Assembly (NCBI GenBank): GCA_001942045.1
Contig: MSTD01000035.1
Coordinates: 1 to 63,540 of the forward strand
Direction of reading: 5' to 3'
Source: Mycolicibacterium porcinum
GTDB lineage: Bacteria > Actinomycetota > Actinomycetes > Mycobacteriales > Mycobacteriaceae
DNA: 63,540 nucleotides
In this document: positions 1 to 8,181 of the stretch, piece after piece
Position numbering within the stretch: position 1 is the first letter of the stretch
How the letters are laid out: every line of letters begins with the position of its first letter
The notes under the pieces: model-generated
Database searches by the model: none
What the model saw: only the letters and a program-made list of their open reading frames with translations
What the model was told of the DNA's origin: nothing
Made by a program: the position numbers and the translations under genes

Positions 1-128
1 TGACCATCGACCAGGCTCAGTTCATTGTCCAGACCCGCATGAGAAGTGCCCGTGCCTATGAACAGGCCCGCGAGGACCCCGGCCATTGCGGTCACCAATG
101 CGACCAGCACTCGACTGAATGCCTTCAT
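1..128 (-). CDS. MspA-family outer-membrane porin, N-terminal fragment
   Basis: Only the first 42 codons lie in the window; the rest runs off the left edge. The start is ATG at 128 with a purine-rich GGGAG about 5 bases upstream on the minus strand. The peptide has a lysine-containing N terminus, a long hydrophobic stretch and an SHA cleavage site, so it is a Sec signal peptide of about 31 residues. The predicted mature protein begins GLDNELSLVDG, which I recognise as the N terminus of mature MspA of M. smegmatis and related fast-grower porins. These proteins form octameric channels for small hydrophilic solutes in the mycomembrane. The paralog (mspA, B, C or D type) cannot be assigned from this fragment. 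Confidence 0.93.
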   Translation of the reverse strand, partial: MKAFSRVLVALVTAMAGVLAGLFIGTGTSHAGLDNELSLVDG

Positions 129-735
129 GTTCTCCCTAGCTGTGTCGGTGATCCGATTCGTGCTCACCAACCAGGGTCCCCACCCAAGAGATCCACCGAC
201 GGTCCGTCGCCCGATTAGGGACGTCACATCTGGCTCTCATGCCTTGCTCATGATTGGCAGGACGAAACGTAACCGGGCGGCACCGGCGCGGCAACGGCAA
301 CGGTTTCCCGCCACCTGAGCAGACAAACCTCGGCACAAAGTTTGCTAGATCCGCACCGGACCACATCACACCCTCGCTGTCGGTTACCTGTGAGCACTGG
401 CCGCCACGGCGGCGACGAGGCCAGGCCGGGCCGCCGCCGTACCGCCCCGCCAGGTGGCAGGAACTGGCGTTTTACCGGTTTCTCGGGAGTCGGTCCGGGC
501 AATCACGCTGAGCGGAAGGATTGCCGCCGGCGCCGTCAATATCGCAGGCCGGCCCATCAACCAGCCCAGGTTTGCGCTTGCTGTGTAAACGTTCCGTTAC
601 GCGGCGCCGAACGGTCGGATTAACTGAACGGCCGAGGATCGATCCAACAGACCCGCAGGTGATATTCCGAATTGTGACGGACATCACTTGGGACGCCCGT
701 CGATCACGCTGCCGAGTGCTGGCCGCCACGCTCCG
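129..735. other. 607-bp gap upstream of the porin gene
   Basis: No convincing coding frame is present. The gap lies between the porin start (128, reading left) and the stop of the TRIC gene (736), so it should carry the porin promoter and leader. Mycobacterial porin transcripts are known for long leaders and distal promoters. The most GC-rich part is about 400-470. A CRP-like palindrome at 673-688 is listed separately. I could not place a convincing -35/-10 pair for the porin; a TTGACG on the minus strand (539-534) has no good -10 at normal spacing. Confidence 0.5.
673..688. promoter_or_regulatory. CRP/FNR-family-like palindrome
   Basis: TGTGA-CGGACA-TCACT matches the CRP-family consensus TGTGA-N6-TCACA at nine of ten arm positions. 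It lies about 545 bp upstream of the porin start and 48 bp beyond the stop of the TRIC gene, so the porin is the only nearby gene with its 5' end facing it. Binding by a mycobacterial CRP homolog is inferred from the motif alone. Confidence 0.4.
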
Positions 736-1362
736 TTAGGAGTCGTCACCCACGATGAGATCCGACGGCCCGGTCGGCAACCGCCAGCCGAACGCCAGCC
801 CTGCCAGGCGCAACGAAGTCGCCAATACCGTCCCCACCACCAGGCCGATCCACTGCGGGCCGAAGTAGTCGATGACCGCATATGCGGTCGCGCCGATCAT
901 CGCCGGGACGGCATACAGGTCGTCGGGCCGCATCAACATCGGGATCTCGCGGACCAGCACGTCGCGGATGATGCCGCCACCGATCGCAGTGGTCATGCCG
1001 ATCAGCACCGCCGCGAACCAGCTGGCCCCGTGATCGACGGCGAACGCCGCACCGGAGGTCGCGAAGAAACCCATGCCGACCGCGTCCAGCGGCAGCACGA
1101 TGCGGTTGAACCGGATCAGGTGCTTGGCGGTGAGCGTGGCCACGGCCGTCGCCGCCAAGGCCACGGTGATGTTGGGCCAGTGCTGAATGGAGGTGGGCGG
1201 ATGCACGCCGAGGAAGATGTCGCGGATCACGCCGCCGCTGACACCGGTCAACACCCCGAGTGCCGCGATGCCGAACAGATCGAAGCCCTTCCGGATCGCC
1301 ACCATGGCGCCCGAGGACGCGAACACCGCGATCCCGAGATCGTTGAGCACCGTCTGCAGCAC
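736..1362 (-). CDS. TRIC / UPF0126-family membrane protein
   Basis: This 208-residue integral membrane protein consists of two similar halves of about three membrane segments each. Each half has the family signature: GVSGGVIRD around residue 40 and GGGIIRDVL around residue 130. Members of this family (Gly_transporter, UPF0126) include bacterial TRIC-type cation channels and E. coli YicG, which is linked to glycine transport, so the substrate here is uncertain. The chosen start is GTG at 1362. A minus-strand TAGCGT ends 6 bases before it, so the mRNA is probably leaderless. The gene is divergent from the GtrA-like gene, with 33 bp between the two start codons. Confidence 0.8.
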   Translation of the reverse strand: MLQTVLNDLGIAVFASSGAMVAIRKGFDLFGIAALGVLTGVSGGVIRDIFLGVHPPTSIQHWPNITVALAATAVATLTAKHLIRFNRIVLPLDAVGMGFFATSGAAFAVDHGASWFAAVLIGMTTAIGGGIIRDVLVREIPMLMRPDDLYAVPAMIGATAYAVIDYFGPQWIGLVVGTVLATSLRLAGLAFGWRLPTGPSDLIVGDDS

Positions 1363-1395
1363 GACTGCACGCTACGGCCTCGCTAAGCTGCCTGG
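1363..1395. promoter_or_regulatory. back-to-back leaderless promoters
   Basis: Two -10-like hexamers face opposite ways between two start codons. TAGCGT on the minus strand (1374-1369) is 6 bases from the GTG at 1362. TAAGCT on the plus strand (1384-1389) is 6 bases from the GTG at 1396. Any -35 element of each promoter would fall inside the other gene's first codons, so the two RNA polymerases could compete for this site. The assignment is inferred from sequence. Confidence 0.55.
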
Positions 1396-1809
1396 GTGGC
1401 TGAGCCCGTGATGTCGCCGACTCTCGACCTGAAAACGCAGGCGTTCCGGTTCGTCGTGACCGGTGGGTTGTCGGCGATCGTGGACTTCGGGCTGTACGTC
1501 CTGCTCTACAAGGCCTTCGGGGTACAGGTCGACCTCGCCAAGACGATCGGCTTCATCGCCGGGACCACCACCGCCTACCTCATCAACCGGCGCTGGACCT
1601 TCCAGGCGCCGCCGAGCACGGCGCGATTCATCGCGGTGTGGGCGCTCTACCTGGTCACTTTCGCGGTCCAGGTCGGGCTGAATCACCTGGTCCTGCACCT
1701 GGCCGATTACCGGCCGTGGGCGGTGCCGGTGGCGTTCGTGATCGCCCAGGGCACCGCCACGGTGATCAACTTCATCGTGCAGCGCGCGGTGATCTTCAAA
1801 CTGCACTGA
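1396..1809 (+). CDS. GtrA-family membrane protein (Rv3789-like)
   Basis: This 137-residue protein has four predicted membrane segments and the GtrA-family layout, including [16 protein letters not shown] near the N terminus and a basic INRRWTF loop around residue 60. GtrA proteins act on polyprenyl-phosphate sugars. The M. tuberculosis ortholog Rv3789, also next to dprE1, has been proposed to flip decaprenyl-phosphoryl-arabinose or to act as an anchor for AftA. The GTG at 1396 is chosen because TAAGCT lies 6 bases upstream; GTG 1408 and ATG 1411 are in-frame alternatives. It is 141 bp upstream of dprE1 on the same strand. Confidence 0.87.
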   Translation: MAEPVMSPTLDLKTQAFRFVVTGGLSAIVDFGLYVLLYKAFGVQVDLAKTIGFIAGTTTAYLINRRWTFQAPPSTARFIAVWALYLVTFAVQVGLNHLVLHLADYRPWAVPVAFVIAQGTATVINFIVQRAVIFKLH

Positions 1810-1950
1810 GTCTTCTGCCGGCGGCCCGGCGGCCCGCGGCTCCGCGAAAGTGACGCCAGGGTTGCTCCGCGCGCCGTTCAACGACCGTGACGTCACTCTC
1901 GGCGCTCAATGAAGCCGGGCGGTGATTACTGACGGGTACTCTCCTTAGCG

Positions 1951-3333
1951 ATGTCGACTACTGACTTGCCGACCACTCCCAAGCGCCTGACAGGCTGGGG
2001 CCGGACCGCACCGACCGTGGCACAGGTGCTCTCGACCAGCGATCCCGAGGTCATCGTGAAGGCCGTGACCCGGGCCGCCGAGCAGAAGGGCCGGGGCGTG
2101 ATCGCCCGCGGTCTCGGGCGTTCCTACGGTGACAACGCGCAGAACGGCGGCGGACTCGTCATCGACATGTCGTCGCTCAACCAGATCCACTCGATCGATG
2201 CCGGCACCAAGCTGGTCGACGTCGATGGCGGGGTGAACCTCGACCAGCTGATGCGGGCCGCACTGCCGCACGGGTTGTGGGTCCCGGTGCTGCCGGGCAC
2301 CCGGCAGGTCACCATCGGCGGTGCCATCGGCTGCGACATCCACGGCAAGAACCACCACAGCGCGGGCAGTTTCGGCAACCACGTTCGCTCGATCGACCTG
2401 TTGACGGCCAACGGCGAGATCCGCAAGCTCACCCCGGACGGTCCCGAATCCGAACTGTTCTGGGCGACGGTCGGCGGCAACGGGCTGACCGGCATCGTGT
2501 TGCGGGCCACCATCGAGATGACCCCCACGGAGACCGCGTATTTCATCGCCGACGGCGATGTCACCCACGGCCTCGACGAGACCATCGAGTTCCACAGCGA
2601 CGGCACCGAGGACAACTACACGTACTCGTCGGCCTGGTTCGACGCGATGAGCGCCCCGCCCAAGCTGGGTCGCGCCGTCATCTCCCGCGGCTCGCTGGCA
2701 AAGCTGGACCAGCTGCCCCCGAACCTGCAGCGCGATCCGCTGAAATTCGATGCGCCGCAGTACTTCACCACGCCGGACATCTTCCCCAACGGTCTGGGCA
2801 ACAAGTTGATCTTCGGCGCCATGACCGAGGTCTGGTACCGGCTCGGCAAGACCTATCGCGGCAAGGCCCAGAACCTGACGCAGTTCTACCACCCGTTGGA
2901 CATGGTCGGGGAATGGAACCGCGCCTACGGCTCCGTCGGCTTCACCCAGTACCAGTTCGTGGTGCCCACCGAGGCCGTCGACGAGTTCAAGCGCATCATG
3001 ATCGACATCCAGCGCTCGGGGCACTACTCGTTCCTCAACGTGTTCAAACTGTTCGGCCCGGGCAACCAGGCGCCGCTGAGCTTCCCGATCCCCGGCTGGA
3101 ACGTCTGTGTCGACTTCCAGATCAAGCCCGGCTTGAGCGAGTTCCTGACCGAACTCGACCGCCGCGTAATGGAATTCGGCGGCCGGCTCTACACCGCCAA
3201 GGACTCGCGGACCACCGCGAAGACGTTCCACGCCATGTATCCGCGCATCGAGGAGTGGCTGGCGGTGCGCCGTAAGGTGGATCCCGACGGCCTGTTCATC
3301 TCGGACATGGCGCGCCGCCTGGAGCTCGTCTAG
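1951..3333 (+). CDS. dprE1: decaprenylphosphoryl-beta-D-ribose 2-oxidase DprE1
   Basis: FAD subunit of the epimerase that converts decaprenyl-phosphoryl-ribose to the 2-keto intermediate on the way to DPA, the only arabinose donor for arabinan. The 460 residues show the VAO-type FAD domain, with [13 protein letters not shown] near residue 56 and [13 protein letters not shown] near 132 (the histidine region that holds FAD). The cysteine targeted by benzothiazinones in M. tuberculosis (Cys387) is present as Cys386 in NVCVDFQ. TACTCT ends 7 bases before the ATG, suggesting a leaderless transcript. Its usual partner dprE2 is not adjacent here but 4.8 kb downstream. Confidence 0.96.
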   Translation: MSTTDLPTTPKRLTGWGRTAPTVAQVLSTSDPEVIVKAVTRAAEQKGRGVIARGLGRSYGDNAQNGGGLVIDMSSLNQIHSIDAGTKLVDVDGGVNLDQLMRAALPHGLWVPVLPGTRQVTIGGAIGCDIHGKNHHSAGSFGNHVRSIDLLTANGEIRKLTPDGPESELFWATVGGNGLTGIVLRATIEMTPTETAYFIADGDVTHGLDETIEFHSDGTEDNYTYSSAWFDAMSAPPKLGRAVISRGSLAKLDQLPPNLQRDPLKFDAPQYFTTPDIFPNGLGNKLIFGAMTEVWYRLGKTYRGKAQNLTQFYHPLDMVGEWNRAYGSVGFTQYQFVVPTEAVDEFKRIMIDIQRSGHYSFLNVFKLFGPGNQAPLSFPIPGWNVCVDFQIKPGLSEFLTELDRRVMEFGGRLYTAKDSRTTAKTFHAMYPRIEEWLAVRRKVDPDGLFISDMARRLELV

Positions 3334-3360
3334 CTCCTCACCGTTTCCCTCGGATTCGCG

Positions 3361-3408
3361 AGAATTTTATTCTTGACTAATTCCAGAAAAGGGACAAGAC
3401 TTCGGTCC
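3361..3408 (+). promoter_or_regulatory. furA-katG promoter with AT-rich FurA-type operator
   Basis: An AT-rich block, GAATTTTATTCTTGACTAATTC (about 3362-3383), stands out from GC-rich surroundings. It contains TTGACT at 3373-3378 as a -35 element and has GAATT/AATTC dyad ends. A weak -10 (AAGACT, 3396-3401, 17-bp spacing) would put transcription start near the GTG at 3409. In mycobacteria FurA autoregulates through an AT-rich element overlapping the -35 of its own promoter, and this layout matches. Confidence 0.7.
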
Positions 3409-3840
3409 GTGGCGACAACCGCGGACTTCCAGCAGATGCTGCGAAGCGCCGACATGCGTGTGACCCGCCCCCGAGTGGCGGTGCTGCACGCGGTCCATGC
3501 GAACCCGCACGCCGATACGGAAACGATCATCCGGTCGGTGCGTGAAGACCTGCCCGAGGTCTCGCACCAGGCCGTATATGACTCGTTGCATGCGCTGACC
3601 GCAGCTGCACTGGTGCGGCGCATCCAACCATCCGGTTCCGTCGCCCGATATGAATCTCGTATCGGCGACAACCATCACCACGTCGTGTGCCGATCGTGTG
3701 GCGCAATCGCCGACGTGGACTGCGCGGCCGGGTCGGCCCCATGCCTGACCGCGTCGAACGACCACGGTTTCGAGATCGATGAAGCCGAGGTGATCTATTG
3801 GGGTATTTGCCCCGAATGTTCCACTGCTCCAACAAGATAA
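3409..3840 (+). CDS. furA: Fur-family regulator FurA
   Basis: Peroxide- and metal-responsive repressor of itself and of katG. From GTG 3409 the product has about 143 residues: a winged-helix DNA-binding half (RVTRPRVAVL, then SHQAVYDSLHAL) followed by the metal/dimer half, with NHHHVVCRSCG, a second cysteine pair late (CPEC) and acidic and His ligands between. An in-frame TTG at 3373 would add 12 residues, but it overlaps the probable -35 hexamer, so I reject it. The gene is 33 bp upstream of katG on the same strand, and the two are probably co-transcribed. Confidence 0.9.
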   Translation: MATTADFQQMLRSADMRVTRPRVAVLHAVHANPHADTETIIRSVREDLPEVSHQAVYDSLHALTAAALVRRIQPSGSVARYESRIGDNHHHVVCRSCGAIADVDCAAGSAPCLTASNDHGFEIDEAEVIYWGICPECSTAPTR

Positions 3841-3873
3841 CCCTTAACCCGCCAGCCCCGGAAAGGATTTGTC

Positions 3874-6078
3874 ATGGCCGACGCCGACACTCACCCCCCG
3901 ATTGGTGAAGCACAAACCGAACCCGCCGAAAGTGGCTGTCCGATGCGGATCAAGCCACCCGTCGAGGGCGGCAGCAACCGCGACTGGTGGCCCAACGCGG
4001 TCAACCTGAAAATCCTGCAGAAGAACCCGCCCGCCATCGACCCGTCGGATGAGGGCTACGACTACCGCGAGGCCGTCAAGACTCTCGACTTCGAGGCCTT
4101 CGAGCGGGATTTCGATGAGCTGCTGACGAATTCGCAGGAATGGTGGCCGGCCGACTTCGGTCACTACGGCCCGCTGTTCGTCCGCATGTCGTGGCACGCC
4201 GCAGGCACCTACCGCGTGCAGGACGGCCGCGGTGGCGGCGGGCGCGGCATGCAGCGCTTCGCCCCGCTGAACAGCTGGCCCGACAACGTCAGCCTGGACA
4301 AGGCCCGTCGTCTGCTGTGGCCGCTGAAGAAGAAGTACGGCAAGAAGATCTCGTGGTCCGACCTGATCGTCTACGCAGGCAACCGGGCGATGGAGCACAT
4401 GGGCTTCAAGACCGCCGGCTTCGCCTTCGGCCGTCCCGACTACTGGGAGCCCGAGGAGGACATCTACTGGGGCGCCGAACACGAGTGGCTCGGCTCGCAG
4501 GACCGCTACGCCGGCAGCAGTGACCGCACCAAGCTGGAGAACCCGCTGGCCGCCAGCCACATGGGTCTGATCTACGTCAACCCCGAAGGCCCCGAAGGCA
4601 ATCCGGACTACATGGCCGCCGCCATCGACATCCGCGAGACCTTCGGCCGGATGGCGATGAACGACATCGAGACCGCCGCCCTGATCGTCGGTGGCCACAC
4701 CTTCGGCAAGACCCACGGCGCCACCGACATCGAGAACGGCGTGGAGCCCGAGGCCGCACCGCTCGAGCAGATGGGCCTGGGCTGGGCCAACCCCGGCGTC
4801 GGCAACGAGACCGTCAGCAGCGGCCTGGAGGTCACCTGGACCCACACCCCCACCAAGTGGGACAACTCGTTCCTGGAGATCCTCTACAGCAACGAGTGGG
4901 AGCTGACCAAGAGCCCGCAGGGTGCCAACCAGTGGAAGCCCAAGGACAACGGCTGGGCCAACTCGGTGCCGATGGCACAGGGCACCGGCAAGACCCACCC
5001 GTCGATGCTGACCACCGACCTGTCGATGCGGTTCGACCCGATCTACGGCGAGATCACCCGCCGCTGGCTCGACCACCCCGAGGAGCTCGCCGAGGAATAC
5101 GCCAAGGCCTGGTTCAAGCTGCTGCACCGCGACCTGGGGCCGGTGACCCGCTACCTCGGACCGCTGGTGCCCAAGCAGACCTGGCTGTGGCAGGACGTCA
5201 TCCCGGCCGGTAAGACCCTGAGCGATGCCGAGGTCGACACGCTCAAGACCGCCATCGCCGAATCGGGTCTGACTGTCCAGCAGCTGGTTTCGACGGCGTG
5301 GAAGGCAGCGTCGTCGTTCCGGTCCAGCGATATGCGCGGTGGGGCCAACGGCGGCCGGATCCGGCTGCAGCCGCAGCTGGGCTGGGAAGCCAACGAGCCC
5401 GACGAGCTGGCCCAGGTGATCCGCAAGCTCGAGGAGATCCAGGCCGCCTCCGACACTGGGGTGTCGTTTGCCGACCTGGTGGTGCTCGGCGGTGCCGTCG
5501 GTGTCGAAAAGGCAGCCAAGGACGCCGGATTCGACATCACCGTGCCGTTCCTGTCGGGCCGCGGCGACGCCACCCAGGACCAGACCGACGTCGAGTCCTT
5601 CGCCTGGCTGGAAACCCTGTCCGACGGGTTCCGCAATCACGTCGGCAAGGGCGACCCGCTGCCGCCGGAGTACCGGATCATCGACAAGGCCAACCTGCTT
5701 GGCCTGACCGGCCCGGAGCTGACGGTGTTGATCGGTGGCCTGCGCGTGCTGGGCGCCAACCACGGTGGCACGGATCTCGGTGTGCTGACCGACAAGAAGG
5801 GCCAGTTGACGAACGACTTCTTCGTCAACCTGACCGACATGGGCATCAAGTGGGCCCCGTCGCCGGCCGATGACGGCACGTACGTCGGCACCGACCGGGC
5901 CAGCGGTGCACAGAAGTACACCGCCAGCCGCGTCGACCTGCTGTTCGGGTCGAACTCGCAGCTGCGGGCCCTGGCCGAGGTGTACGCCGAGGACGATTCC
6001 AAGGAGAAGTTCGTCAAGGACTTCGTCGCCGCGTGGAACAAGGTGATGAACGCCGACCGGTTCGATCTGCAGGCCTGA
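3874..6078 (+). CDS. katG: catalase-peroxidase KatG
   Basis: Bifunctional haem catalase-peroxidase of 734 residues, the enzyme that activates isoniazid in mycobacteria. The distal haem site Arg104-Trp107-His108 lies in [11 protein letters not shown]. Tyr234 and Met260 complete the Trp-Tyr-Met crosslink, and the proximal His275 is in [10 protein letters not shown]. The residue aligned with M. tuberculosis Ser315, the main isoniazid-resistance site, is a serine (Ser316 in VSSGLEV) in a loop about four residues shorter. The second, non-catalytic peroxidase-like half is complete. GGAAAGG precedes the ATG. A strong hairpin follows the stop. Confidence 0.97.
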   Translation: MADADTHPPIGEAQTEPAESGCPMRIKPPVEGGSNRDWWPNAVNLKILQKNPPAIDPSDEGYDYREAVKTLDFEAFERDFDELLTNSQEWWPADFGHYGPLFVRMSWHAAGTYRVQDGRGGGGRGMQRFAPLNSWPDNVSLDKARRLLWPLKKKYGKKISWSDLIVYAGNRAMEHMGFKTAGFAFGRPDYWEPEEDIYWGAEHEWLGSQDRYAGSSDRTKLENPLAASHMGLIYVNPEGPEGNPDYMAAAIDIRETFGRMAMNDIETAALIVGGHTFGKTHGATDIENGVEPEAAPLEQMGLGWANPGVGNETVSSGLEVTWTHTPTKWDNSFLEILYSNEWELTKSPQGANQWKPKDNGWANSVPMAQGTGKTHPSMLTTDLSMRFDPIYGEITRRWLDHPEELAEEYAKAWFKLLHRDLGPVTRYLGPLVPKQTWLWQDVIPAGKTLSDAEVDTLKTAIAESGLTVQQLVSTAWKAASSFRSSDMRGGANGGRIRLQPQLGWEANEPDELAQVIRKLEEIQAASDTGVSFADLVVLGGAVGVEKAAKDAGFDITVPFLSGRGDATQDQTDVESFAWLETLSDGFRNHVGKGDPLPPEYRIIDKANLLGLTGPELTVLIGGLRVLGANHGGTDLGVLTDKKGQLTNDFFVNLTDMGIKWAPSPADDGTYVGTDRASGAQKYTASRVDLLFGSNSQLRALAEVYAEDDSKEKFVKDFVAAWNKVMNADRFDLQA

Positions 6079-6098
6079 TCGCCTGATCGTCGGTAACG

Positions 6099-6130
6099 AA
6101 CACCCCGCGAGCTTCGGCTCGCGGGGTGTT
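6099..6130 (+). terminator. intrinsic-like terminator after katG
   Basis: A perfect 14-bp stem (AACACCCCGCGAGC and its complement) closes on a TTCG tetraloop, 21 bp after the katG stop. Only a short T run follows, as is usual in mycobacteria. It also lies 12 bp beyond the stop of the convergent tetR gene, so it could serve both. Confidence 0.85.
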
Positions 6131-6142
6131 TGCGTTGCAGCC

Positions 6143-6760
6143 CTAGGGTTTTGCCCGCATGGCGCGATAGGCCGCCTTGCCGAACGTTTCCGCCACCAAC
6201 GGTTCGTCGTCGGCGAGCATCTTCCGGATTGCCGCCTCGCAGATCGCCAGGAACACCTCGACCAGCATCGGCAGTGTCGCCTCGAGGTCGGCGACCTGCC
6301 ACCTTTGCATCAGTGGGCGCATGACGGTGGCCAGTTGGCCACGGAGGCGCTCACGTCCACGGGCGATGGCCGCGGTGAGCACCGGGTCAGGGTCGGCCCC
6401 GAACATGATGCGCCACGACGCCGGACGTTCACGCACCGTGCTGTGCAGGGCCCGGAACCCGTCGACGAACAACTGCTCGATGGAGCCGGTGCGCTGCGGC
6501 GGCAACAGTTCGAGCAGGCTGGCCAGCACCTGGTCGGTTTCCCGATCCAGTAGTGCGGCAAGCACTTCCCCGCGTCCGGGATAACAGGCGTAGACCACCG
6601 GCCGGGTCACCCCCAAACGGCTGGCGATGTTTCCCATCGTCACGTCGGCCAGGCCCTGCTGCGCGGCGATCTCCAACGCGGTGTCGAGAACCTGGGGCCG
6701 GCGCCGGTCCGGGCCCAGGTGCTCGGCGCGGCCGCGGTTGGCGATTGCGGTTCGGTTCAT
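6143..6760 (-). CDS. TetR-family repressor of the MpaB-like operon
   Basis: This 205-residue regulator has an N-terminal TetR helix-turn-helix at about residues 21-65 (VLDTALEIAAQQGLADVT then ASRLGVTRPVVYACYPGRGE) and a helical ligand domain. The start ATG at 6760 overlaps the stop of the upstream small membrane gene as ATGA, so the two are translationally coupled; an upstream in-frame start would overlap that gene further. It is the last gene of a three-gene minus-strand operon. The likely target is the pair of CTACAC-type palindromes in the operon promoter (8058-8090), giving autorepression. The ligand is unknown. Confidence 0.85.
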   Translation of the reverse strand: MNRTAIANRGRAEHLGPDRRRPQVLDTALEIAAQQGLADVTMGNIASRLGVTRPVVYACYPGRGEVLAALLDRETDQVLASLLELLPPQRTGSIEQLFVDGFRALHSTVRERPASWRIMFGADPDPVLTAAIARGRERLRGQLATVMRPLMQRWQVADLEATLPMLVEVFLAICEAAIRKMLADDEPLVAETFGKAAYRAMRAKP

Positions 6761-6972
6761 GTCAGGGAGACATTCGCGATGATCAGCACCGGCCACGCGA
6801 CGATCTCGCCCAACAGTGAGAACAGTTTGTCCAGCCCGGTCAGCCCAACAATGTGGTCACTGTGGGTGAGGGCCCAGACCATGCCGATGACGAAGTACGG
6901 GGCGCCCACCACGATCGCAAGATAAACGAGTTGGCGGATGCTCAACCGGTAATCGAGAAGATTCTTGATCAC
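6757..6972 (-). CDS. small two-TM membrane protein
   Basis: This 71-residue protein has two hydrophobic helices (about residues 15-36 and 48-68). I do not recognise a named family. It is supported as a real gene by its position: its GTG start overlaps the TGA of the MpaB-like gene as GTGA, and its own TGA overlaps the tetR ATG as ATGA. It may anchor or assist the neighbouring oxygenase, but that is inference from context only. Confidence 0.72.
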   Translation of the reverse strand: MIKNLLDYRLSIRQLVYLAIVVGAPYFVIGMVWALTHSDHIVGLTGLDKLFSLLGEIVAWPVLIIANVSLT

Positions 6973-8054
6973 TTGCCGATCCCACCGAGAATCGGCTGGG
7001 ACTCCACGATGCCCTCGTCACTGGGGGCAAGCCCCTCGCCGAACACGCGAACCTGCTGGCGTTCACGAAGAGTGAAGTGCGCCTGGCTCGGCGCGTCGTA
7101 GCCGAAGCGACGCTGCGCCTCGCGGGGTGTCGTGGTGACCGGTTCCTTGGGCGGAACCGACAGCAGGACCCGCGCGCCGATGGGCAACGTCGCCGGGGAC
7201 AGCAGGCGAAGCAGGATCAGCTGCAGCCGCTTACTCATGGCGATGAGGGTGAAGGAGGCACTCAGCGGCGGCACCACCAGCGCGTCGAGCACGCGGGATG
7301 TGCTGAGCCCGGCCATCTTTCGCATCCAGCGCGGCATGGTCGCCAGGGTGCCGCGGCGCAGGAACGCGGTGATCACCAACGTAGCGGGCCGCAGCAGCAG
7401 CGGCATCTTGGGCAACATCACCTCGGCGCCGAGCAGATGACGCATGGCCTGCCGGGCGATATCCGAGCCGATCAGCTGAGGCCGCATCTTCTCGAAGTAC
7501 TCGCGGACACCCTCGCGAGTCAGGGGAACGTCAGAGGGATCGCAGGTCTGTAGCTCGGCCGCGATCGCGCATTCCCGCCAGTACTGCAACTCCTCTTCCG
7601 GCGACAGCGGGCCGGGACCGTACTTCTCGTAGGCCACCAGGATGGAATGCCACGCGGTCAGGTGGATCCACAGCTGCGAGTCGGGATCGTTGGCGTCGTA
7701 AGTCTTTCCGGTGACCGGGTCCGTGCCGATGGCCTTGGAGTGGATCTTGACCAGGACGTCGGCGGCCTTGGTGGTCGAGCGGCTGTCGTCGAACGCCACC
7801 ATGGCGAAGTAACGCAGCGTGCGGTCATACCGGGTGCGCGGACGTGAGTAGATCTCGTGGGTCTTGTCGACCGCCGCGACGAGGGCGGGGTCGAGTTCTT
7901 CGATGACGACGGCGCGCTGGAACCCGATCGACAACGAGGTGGGGTAGCTCCACACCTTCCACGTCATCGAGTCGGGCCCGAAGAAGCCGTAGTCCTCCCC
8001 AGGTTCGGTCTCGGGCAATGTCAGCCAGTCGCGGATCGTCACGATCTCCCCCAT
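6969..8054 (-). CDS. MpaB/Lcp-like (DUF2236) oxygenase-family protein
   Basis: This 361-residue protein belongs to the DUF2236 family (MPAB_Lcp_cat), which includes the haem-dependent latex-clearing protein and fungal MpaB. The family signature is visible in the centre: RYDRTLRYFAMV around residue 75, KIHSKAIGTDPVTGKTY around 103, and LWIHLTAWHSI around 128. These contain the conserved histidines and arginines. The substrate is unknown; family members cleave isoprenoid or lipid chains. It is the first gene of an operon with the small membrane protein and tetR. A sharply defined promoter with two palindromic operators lies directly upstream, and the ATG is inside the right-hand edge of that element. 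Confidence 0.82.
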   Translation of the reverse strand: MGEIVTIRDWLTLPETEPGEDYGFFGPDSMTWKVWSYPTSLSIGFQRAVVIEELDPALVAAVDKTHEIYSRPRTRYDRTLRYFAMVAFDDSRSTTKAADVLVKIHSKAIGTDPVTGKTYDANDPDSQLWIHLTAWHSILVAYEKYGPGPLSPEEELQYWRECAIAAELQTCDPSDVPLTREGVREYFEKMRPQLIGSDIARQAMRHLLGAEVMLPKMPLLLRPATLVITAFLRRGTLATMPRWMRKMAGLSTSRVLDALVVPPLSASFTLIAMSKRLQLILLRLLSPATLPIGARVLLSVPPKEPVTTTPREAQRRFGYDAPSQAHFTLRERQQVRVFGEGLAPSDEGIVESQPILGGIGK

Positions 8055-8103
8055 TTCCTACACGGTGTAGAAAAAAGCTACGTCGTGTAGGAAATGGGGT
8101 CAA
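8049..8103 (-). promoter_or_regulatory. promoter with two TetR-type operators
   Basis: Read on the minus strand, TTGACC (8103-8098) and TAGCTT (8080-8075) are separated by exactly 17 bp. The palindrome CTACACGACGTAG (8090-8078) fills the end of the spacer and touches the -10. A second one, CTACACCGTGTAG (8070-8058), lies between the -10 and the ATG at 8054. Outer arms CCCCATTTCCTACAC (8049-8063) and its complement (8085-8099) form a perfect 15-bp inverted repeat. Operator centres are 20 bp apart, about two helical turns, as expected for two TetR dimers on one face. This is very probably the autoregulatory site of the operon. Confidence 0.85.
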
Positions 8104-8181
8104 GACCCTGCGCTCGGATTTTCAGGGGAAACCGCACGGTACCCTCGTCACGATGTCCCCCGAGGCTTGGAGCTGCGCTAG

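Noticed and set aside
129..735. Several 60-90-codon open frames upstream of the porin
   Set aside because: Overlapping frames on both strands, Arg/Pro-rich, no ribosome-binding site and no family.
3373..3408. TTG start giving a longer FurA
   Set aside because: The TTG is part of TTGACT, the likely -35 hexamer in the AT-rich operator; GTG 3409 fits the family N terminus better.
3844..5763. 639-codon open frame antisense to katG
   Set aside because: It mirrors katG codon usage in high-GC DNA; its His/Gly/Leu-rich composition and lack of any domain mark it as a shadow.
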